DNA of 64,000 nucleotides. Origin: Isoetes taiwanensis. Lineage: Eukaryota; Streptophyta; Lycopodiopsida; Isoetales; Isoetaceae. Below the pieces are notes generated by a model. The model was not told the DNA's origin. It was given only the letters and a program-made list of their open reading frames with translations, and searched no databases. This document shows positions 56,541 through 64,000 of the stretch, piece by piece. The DNA lies in NCBI GenBank assembly GCA_021234155.1, contig JAJEKV010000058.1, forward strand, positions 3,043,412 through 3,107,411. Direction: 5' to 3'. A program made the position numbers and the translations under genes. The stretch's first letter is position 1, and the number at the start of each line of letters is the position of its first letter.

Positions 56541-58000
56541 TCGCTAGGCAACATGTCGCTAATAAAAGGTCTGTGATGTGTAGGTCACGCCACCGTATAC
56601 GTCCCGAGTTTGTTTATGATGGTCAGTGTTCGTTGGCGGTTCTGCTCTTGTTCATGATGTGTTCTCGTATTGTCATAGTCTAGTATTTCGCGCAAAATTA
56701 TGTGGCTGCGCGTCTTTGGGAGTTGCAAGCGTTTGTTATCCAAGATTGCAAGATGTTCCGCGAGCGCCTTTGGGATCCCTACTTAGCTGCACGAGGATCA
56801 GTCCCGCTTGAGGCGCATTGTGCAGCGACAGCGCACATTGAAGGGAAGAGCTGCGACTGGTAAAATCCACGATTCCGTGATTATATTCTTCCAGAGATAG
56901 GTTTCATGCTTTTTAAAGGGCTTCACCAACCGCTATAATGGTTTAGTTTCAAAAATACTAAATACATGAGCCCGTTGCTGGCAAATGTCCATAACAAACC
57001 ATTGTAAGGAAAGCGAGCCAATATTTCTCCTGTATAGAATGCATGGAGGCGCTGCGGGTGACAAGTATGTGCCAAACCCGCTGAGTTGGTCCCGCCGTAA
57101 CCAGTCAGCTCCATGTGATGTTGCATAGCCTGGAGAGGCACCAGCTCGAGACTACCTTGAAAATGTTTTATCACCATGCGGTTGAATGCCAAGGTTCTTT
57201 TCTCAAAGTCCCTCAGGTAGAAAGCGAGCATTAATCGAATGATATTATGCTTATTGTGCCCCGGATTCGTCCCAGTTAAATGATCTGACTTCCCAAAACC
57301 CATTTAGGTCTAATCTAATTCAATCAATTCATGCATTTACAATTTCTTGTTTTCCGTGGCATCATCTTCATAGTTGTTCTCCTCTAATTCCTCTAATTCT
57401 AATTCTAATTCCTCTCCTTTGTAGTTTTTTTCCTGATGCTATTGCCCCAACAACGTCCCTTTCATTAAGTATTCATGTAGGTTGGAGTTGTTGGATCCAC
57501 TTGGCCATTTGCCCTGTGTTCAAGGTGCGCGGTCTAGGGGTTAGACGGGTGGTTGCCCTACTACTCTATTGATAGACTTGAAGTGCATGAATATAGCTAA
57601 GGCAGCTGGTGATTGATAGTGTATAATGCTTCAGTATGTTTTTTCGCAGCTCCTGAAGCATGAAGGAGGTTGTTAATGGCCTAAATTAGACATTGTAGTT
57701 AACTCCCTAATTCCCCTTGGGACTAGGTGGGTTCCCGTGTGCTCATTAATGATATCTGGACCAAAGGTCCATTTAGGTATTTTTCTATTTCATTAATAAA
57801 TTATGCATACTTGCCTCTAACAAATAAATAAATAAACAATCAAATAAATTAAAGGCCCATTTTACATTAGCCTTGGTGTCATGTAACTGATATATTATTT
57901 GTCTCTATTCCGACAATTTAAATGCCTATTTGAGATAGATATATTCTCTCACAAGTACTTTTGCTACCCTGTAAAGATCGCTAATAGGATTGCTGTAGAA
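56540..58000. other. No gene recognised
   Basis: A minus-strand frame of 126 codons at 56923-57303 has no known motif. An attcctctaattcta-type low-complexity stretch lies near 57375-57415. Nothing else is supportable. Confidence 0.45.
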
Positions 58001-61000
58001 AGACATCTTTACCTCTTGGACCGCGACTCTAGGTTTTAATTTGGAAACTTATGACTAACCAAACTGTGATCTATCTCTTCTTGCCCACCAACTCACCTAC
58101 ATCGATATATTCCATTTCAAGTGAACCAACAAATTACATCGTGGTACCAACCTTTATCCTCATGACGCCTTTAGCCATACTCTGGAAGCATCTTCACTCT
58201 AATGTATTGACCTTGGCGCAAGTAAGAGGCAGTCCGAATCATCGCTTTCTCCCTCAATATGCTCTGCCGGAATGGACATGGCAGCATTTCATCTTTTCTC
58301 GCCATAACTTCCGCGATCCGAGCTCTCGCTTTGGTGCGCTCGGCTCATGGAGCTTCTATACGAGGGCTTCTCCATTAGTGTGTGTTGTGGTGGGTTACTT
58401 TTTGCAGAAGGCAGCCGGATTCATCTGATCACTTTCTGGCCACCTCTACTTGATGGTGACGAAAGGCCTCTTCTCGCTTTCTCAAGTGGCCTTCAAGCCT
58501 CGACATAGGGATCAAGCCCCATGTCAGCTAAAGGGACGAACGAGAAAAGATCTCGATGAAAGAGAGCTTGGTTCAAGAAGGTATGGATATCTCTCATATT
58601 GATTTTCCCTAATTACCATCTCCTGGGTGTTCCCCTAATGGTAATAGAGCGCATGTGCCAAGTCTGCTCTTTGACTCTCGCTGGTGCCCCTGACATTAGA
58701 ATTCAAAGTGATAGTGCTTCTATCCCCCAAATTTACGCTAGGGTTTCCTACCAGATACTCATGGAGGTCCTGGAAATTCAGACTAGGGTAACTGTGGAAC
58801 GCTTTTAGTGAGGATTAAGAAAAGATCGGCTTCAGCTATTTCTTCTTCAAGGTTTCTGTGAGCTATTGATTTGATGATTCATGGAAAATAAAAGAGATAT
58901 TGATCCTTATTGGGCGCAGCTTCTAGCACGGAGGCAATGCCTTGACTTTTCTTTATCACTGGAGGTGTTCTATGAACCGAGGTATGTAGAGACACCCTTA
59001 AAGCTCGGATATCATCATGGGTGTGAAATTGATCATGATCTTCATAAGAAGTGTATTGGTAATTTGATGTCATTTGAGTTGTGGGCCGCTATATCGCGTT
59101 TATTTGATGTTAGAAAGCTTGATACCGTTACCGTGTCACCTCAAGAATTGACTTCCTCGCTATCGCGACATTGAAAATGTTAGATAAAAACTTTTCGATT
59201 GTTTTGATGATGCCGCCAGAAAGGTGACCGGGCCAGGCAATCGAGGGGCCATCCATGTGGAGTGATTATATATTGTACCACTTTATTCTCCGTGTTTTAA
59301 TCCCAACATGCTCAATGCTTTGAAAAATGCCCTTGCTGGCTCTCAATCTCCAATATCTTCCTCCCTAATTTGTCGGGTCCCCGAAGTTCTCATTAACATT
59401 GCTAATGGTTTGGGCACTCATTTGGCTCCATTCCATTGTTGATGGGGCAAAGATCTGTGCAAGTCACTTCCCTTGGTCATCATGCTCGCCTCGAAGTCCG
59501 CTAGAATTAAAAGTGGCCCCATGTTTCTTAAGTTTGACTTGAAATTGCTTTAATGGTCTCTGCCTTTTGCCCTCTTATTTCAACCAGCAATGTTTGCAAA
59601 CTTTCGAGCTAAGAGGGGATCATCCTCGTTGCTCTTTCCCACATGTCCATACCCCACGCCACTCTTCCTCGCCTATCCCCAATACTTTACACCACTGCAT
59701 TCTCCCTTCCTTCTCACTCGCCTTGTGCAAATCCAAAGAATGTATGCACGGCAGTTCTCTCTTCCCCTTCTTTTGATGATGCCGCTACAGCTAAATTGCA
59801 TCTCGGATTCAAATAGAACAAGAACGGCAAGAACGAAGTCTCGCTGTGATGGACAAAGTGAGTTTGAAAAGCCTAAGGAACAAATATGCTCACTTTGCTT
59901 CGCAGGTTGTCACTCCAATGAAGAGGCAATGGGAGGGGTTGAGCTGAGCTAAGGCCTCCCTCACCACTTGAGCTCATGGGTGAAGCCGCACAAAATATGT
60001 AGGATAGAGCAGAGGAGGCTCTCTCCGCCAAGAATTGCAGCTGGCACAATGGAAGGGTGGAACAGAGAGAGGCTCCTCGCACTAATTTCTAGGACTTGTT
60101 GGGCAGATCTCCCGTAAGAATATCATGGGACCGGGATGTGGTAGACATGCATAGTGAGTATGTGGAAGTGGGGAAATATCTAACCTCGATTATGAATATT
60201 GTGTCATGGAATGTTCAAAGCATTGCTTCTTCCCCTAGTGCCAGCTGCATTGTCCCTTTATTTATCTAAATTTCCTATGGATTTTTGTTGCCTTCAAGAA
60301 CACAAGTGTCAAGAGGTGATGTACACAAGTCAAGCTTCCATTCTAGGTCGTGGAGTACAATGTTTGGTGGCGTACCGACTCATCTAAAGTCGGGTTCTCA
60401 CCGCTTGGAGGTCTTCACGATGCGTATACGCACTGCATCGATAAGTTTACCGGATTATTGTTAAATGGCGGATAAGGGTTTTAAATGGGTATTGTAAAAT
60501 GTTTATGCTCATAATCAACCGGCCAAAGGGTTCTTTAGGGCTTTGAGGAGTGTTTTAGACTTAAGCAATGTTGCTTGGTTTATGGTTGGTGACTCTTTAA
60601 TATGGTAGAAGCAGGTTGATAGATGTGGTCGGGATCACAAGTAATCCAAGATTTTAGAGGGAATAAAGGGCTTACGCTTCCGGAGTGTGGATGGGCAGAA
60701 ATTGATGGGATCAGTCATACACATGGTACTGTTGATCGGTTATGGTAGGGTTTTATGCTCACCATGATCGCGGGCTATTATAATGTTATTGCCGCCGGGT
60801 TTGGTACTCTTTTCGCTGTGACTAATCTGGCTGGATAGTTCCATTTCGACGCTAACCCACAATGGTTTTCTCTCATACCGGCAAATAATAGAAGGCTTAA
60901 AATATTTTCAAGCTCAATACCGCTTAATTCATTTAACTAAGAGTTAAAACAGTCAGAAGATGCGGTCACAGTATCTGCCCATCCGTGGGGATGTCAGGGT

Positions 61001-63975
61001 TGTAGTCAGCCATGGCTGCTGGCCAAATCATTTGCTAAGGAATGGGGTCATCGTAAAGTGGTTGAGGCCGAGGTCATTTGGACGTTCTATATCAGAGTTA
61101 AGCAAATATGCAGAGCCTACATTCCTTCTTCTTCCTCGCATTAGAGAGAATGATCTTACAAGAAATTAAAGATATTGAGAACGTTGGTGCCATCGGAGCG
61201 GTTGAAGGTCAGTTTGCAATGGTTTAAGTCCGGTGATAGGTGTTCTCATTTTTAGGGCGGCAAAACCTGAGGGAGGATGCCACTTCATTAACTCCTCTCA
61301 CCTCCCGTGATGGCTCCTGAGAGCCAATCCAAGGGCACCCAAAGCAAAGACTCCAAGAAGTAACTCATTTTGGCAAGATTCTTGCCTCGACATCGCTAAT
61401 TATTCTGCTGTGAGGACATGCAATCACCGTTAATCCAAAAGTGCATTCTATTGTTTCAAAGAGATCCAACGCTCAATTTTAGACAAATATCACTAGAGAT
61501 CTATCTTAGCGCAATGGCCACCTATTGAAGAAAGGAAAATGTCCAGTTCCCTGATTTCCGCTTTTCCAAGAGGAATTTTTTTTCAAGAATATTGGGAGTG
61601 GATTGAGATGATATATAATGCATTTTGTGAATTTAGAAGATACGTGGCTTAGGACAAATTCTTAACACAAAAGCTATTTCATTCCCAAGTGTAAAGAGCC
61701 CAAGACCATTTCGGATCAAGGCCCCATAACATTGCTTACAAATTGTATAAGATTTTAAGTAAAAGCCTCGGGCAGAGAAGGTAAAGTGTTGTTCTTGCTG
61801 AAGTCAATTTCAGTCTCACGCAAACTGGTTCTTGCCCGGAAGGTGGCCTTTGATAATGCTGCAAAATGCCTATGAAGGTATGTGACAAGGGCTAGCGTCT
61901 ATCAGACAGTATCCTTAAACTTGACTTACAAGGCATATGATGCTGTGGATTGGGTTTTTAGAGAAGTGTTTATTGGCTTTAGGGTTTGGTATCCCATCTA
62001 CAAGAGATGTCATGAAGTTGCATACTTCAAGAAGATCTGCCAAGATTTTCCAGGAGAGCCCTCTGTCTTTCCCCAAGCAGGAGTCAAGGCTGCCCCTTGG
62101 CTCCATTGCTTTTACAATAGTGGCAGGTGCTTACAATTATTTTCTAGTGTCACGGGAGGGATGATGTGGATCGTATTCTATGGAAAATGGCTCAAGAAAT
62201 TATTAATCGCATGCAGACATACTTTTCTATTTTTGAAAGCGATGCTGATAATCTCCAAAATGCAAAGCTTCTCGCTTCAATACATTTTCCTTAGCCTCCG
62301 GAGTTTCTGGTCACTTGGCAAAAGTGTTCTACTTTGTGGACTTAGATGATGAAGTCCCACCATGTGTTCTTGCTACCCCTCGGAAGGTGTTGCCTCATGG
62401 GAAGGCAACCAAGCTTCTGGTATCCCAAAGGGTATTCATGTTTCAACTTCTCGATGCCGGGATGTTAGTAATCGAAGCCACAGGCACCTTTTGGTGGATA
62501 CTAAGCTATCTATGCCCGGAAGGGTAAATAGCCATAAGCATGTCTTAAGCAACACACATGTCTATATGGCTTCCGCCATTCTTTAAGCTCCCCACTCAAA
62601 GCCTCTGTGAGATTGTGGGTGTTGTTAGAAGGTGGAAATGAAGCAGTGGGTAGTGGTGGAAGGTTGCATGGTCTAAGTGTATAAAACCTAAGTCCGCCGG
62701 AGGTTTGGGTGATGATGATTTCCATTTGCAGAGTAAGGTTAAGGATCTCCAAAATTCATTTGAAGGCTTCAGAGGTAAGGATGATTCTCCTTGGTTACGG
62801 CTATCAGCATGTGCCTTACCCCATCAGATCCCTTTTGGTAAAGTCACACCAAACCCGTTTCTTCCATGGAGTTTATTTTATGAGTTATGCCTTATCATAA
62901 TGCTTCTCCATTCTTAAAGGGATTGTTAGCTTCCCGGCAATACGTACCAAAACTTTATTTCGACATCAGTCCAACTGCCAGGCATGCTTGATCAAAAATT
63001 GTTGGTGGATCCTCCGTAGACAATCAACCACTTTGCTTTTACAAAGGCATCCATTGACTCAAAGATCTTGAAAAGTGTCGAATCTAACTATTGCAAGATG
63101 GTATGACTCGTGCCAAAAATGTCGACATGGGGAGGCTTTTCAGCTAAAGTTTCATTGGGGCTATGGGATAGAGTTCTCCGCAAAAGTTGCTGATTTTCAT
63201 AGCCTATTCTCGCCACACCAAGAAGATATTTTGGTATGGGTTTGCTGCGACGAAATTAAGGAGTGCAAACTTGTGAACTCATGCATCGCTTGCTGCTTGA
63301 TAATCGATATTCTTCCTCCAGCCTAATAAGTGGTCTCTTCAACTTCCTCCTCTTCAATGGCGAAGGTGTGGTCTTGGGTACACAAGCTACTTCATCCTAG
63401 CGGCGCTCTTTGGTGGCGATTCTTCGATAGGTGTCTCAAGGGTTAATGTGCTTGTCCATAAGTTTAACCTTAGAATATCAAACCGTCCAAAGATGCAAGC
63501 TGATCTCGAGACCATTGAGCATTGCTTTTCATGCGGAACACCTTAGACAGGTATGGGACTGGGTTGTTTTCCCTTTCAGTTTCACTAACAAGTCAACAAC
63601 CGCTTTGGCACTTACCCAGGGCAATTCGGACAGAAGCTACAAGGCCGCTTTTCATTTAGCAAAGCAGGATGGTTGCTTGGACTATCTCGAAAAGCACTAA
63701 GATTGCACTTCAAAGGTCCTGATGTATGAGATAATCGTGTTCTCCAAGAAGCTCAAGGTTACATTGTAAAGCTCTTATCATTGTTCTTCACTTGCCCTCT
63801 AAGAGGCTGCATTGATTTTTGAGGAGTTTTTGATGTGCAATTTCCATGCTTAGTGTGCTTGCTTCACTTCTATGGGTCTCCTCAGCTATCCGGTCAGATT
63901 TTATTCTGCCTCGAGATTATGCTCTTGTATTTGACTCTTTGATTGAATAAAGTCCGACGCCCTTCAACAAAAAGC
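58000..63975 (+). mobile_element. Degenerate L1-like LINE, endonuclease to 3' end
   Basis: An endonuclease start is seen at about 60200-60330 (SWNVQSIAS, later FCCLQEHK) and a WFMVGDS-type motif near 60575-60597. RT motifs follow: KAYDAVDW at about 61930-61957, QGCPLAPLL at about 62083-62113, and AGGLGDDDFHLQ at about 62690-62725. A zinc-binding C-terminus with ETIEHCFSCG lies at about 63510-63540. The 3' region ends near ttgattgaataaagtcc (about 63937-63955). These are classic plant LINE landmarks. ORF1 would lie in 58.0-60.1 kb (for example the frame 58881-59174) but is not recognisable. Many stops and frameshifts; inactive. Confidence 0.8.
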
Positions 63976-64000
63976 ATTCCCACTTCTCGGCAGTTATCAC

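Overview
The window looks like a land-plant nuclear genome. It is AT-rich and intron-bearing, and it is dominated by old, broken retroelements surrounding one large conserved gene. That gene is the phytocalpain DEK1 (DEFECTIVE KERNEL 1), which occurs in land plants and their streptophyte algal relatives. It runs on the + strand from 31947 to 42772 in 30 coding exons that I placed by hand from splice sites and from what I remember of the family. Nothing here fixes the clade. The density of decayed LINE, Ty3/gypsy and Ty1/copia remains would suit a fern, a gymnosperm or another large plant genome, and that is inference only.

Layout. 1-1300 holds no recognisable gene. 1337-3500 is a minus-strand LINE, still showing RT motif B and a V-A-D-D catalytic box. 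3950-6660 holds short tandem repeats. 6700-9060 is the 5' part of a Ty3/gypsy element (LTR, primer-binding site, gag with zinc knuckle, protease). 9536-16724 may be one DNA element, because ATGGTTT-type and AAACCAT-type motif arrays face each other at its two ends. It encloses another LINE piece that carries an internal tandem duplication. 17.7-18.03 kb has a duplicated hairpin. 18.2-19.6 kb is a minus-strand charged gag-like region with a primer-binding site. 21.26-21.78 kb and 26.6-27.4 kb are copia remains. 22.3-23.7 kb is a second gypsy-like LTR, primer-binding site and gag. 28.47-31.04 kb is a repeat family interrupted by a compact nest of palindromes.

DEK1 follows. In order it encodes a polytopic membrane region with a large loop, a charged cytosolic linker, a laminin-G-like (LG3) domain, the calpain protease core with Cys/His/Asn, and a C2-like domain. 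The reconstructed length is about 2161 codons, the full family length. As written, however, the DNA contains about seven 1-2 nt frame disruptions, five of them between 33.85 and 35.05 kb and two in exon 17. It also has two GC-AG introns and an Arg-to-Cys change next to the catalytic Asn. No nonsense substitution was found in the other exons. The locus is therefore either a real gene carrying sequence errors or a very young pseudogene.

Downstream, 43.4-48.8 kb is mostly empty apart from small repeats, a cluster of seven TTGACC motifs and nested RY palindromes. 48.9-54.1 kb is a decayed gypsy element in the order gag, protease, RT, with a weak RNase H/integrase tail. 56.2-56.5 kb repeats a sequence seen at 26 kb. 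58-63.98 kb is a decayed plus-strand LINE whose endonuclease, RT and zinc-binding C-terminus can still be recognised. The mobile elements show no sign of working together with DEK1; it sits as an island among them.
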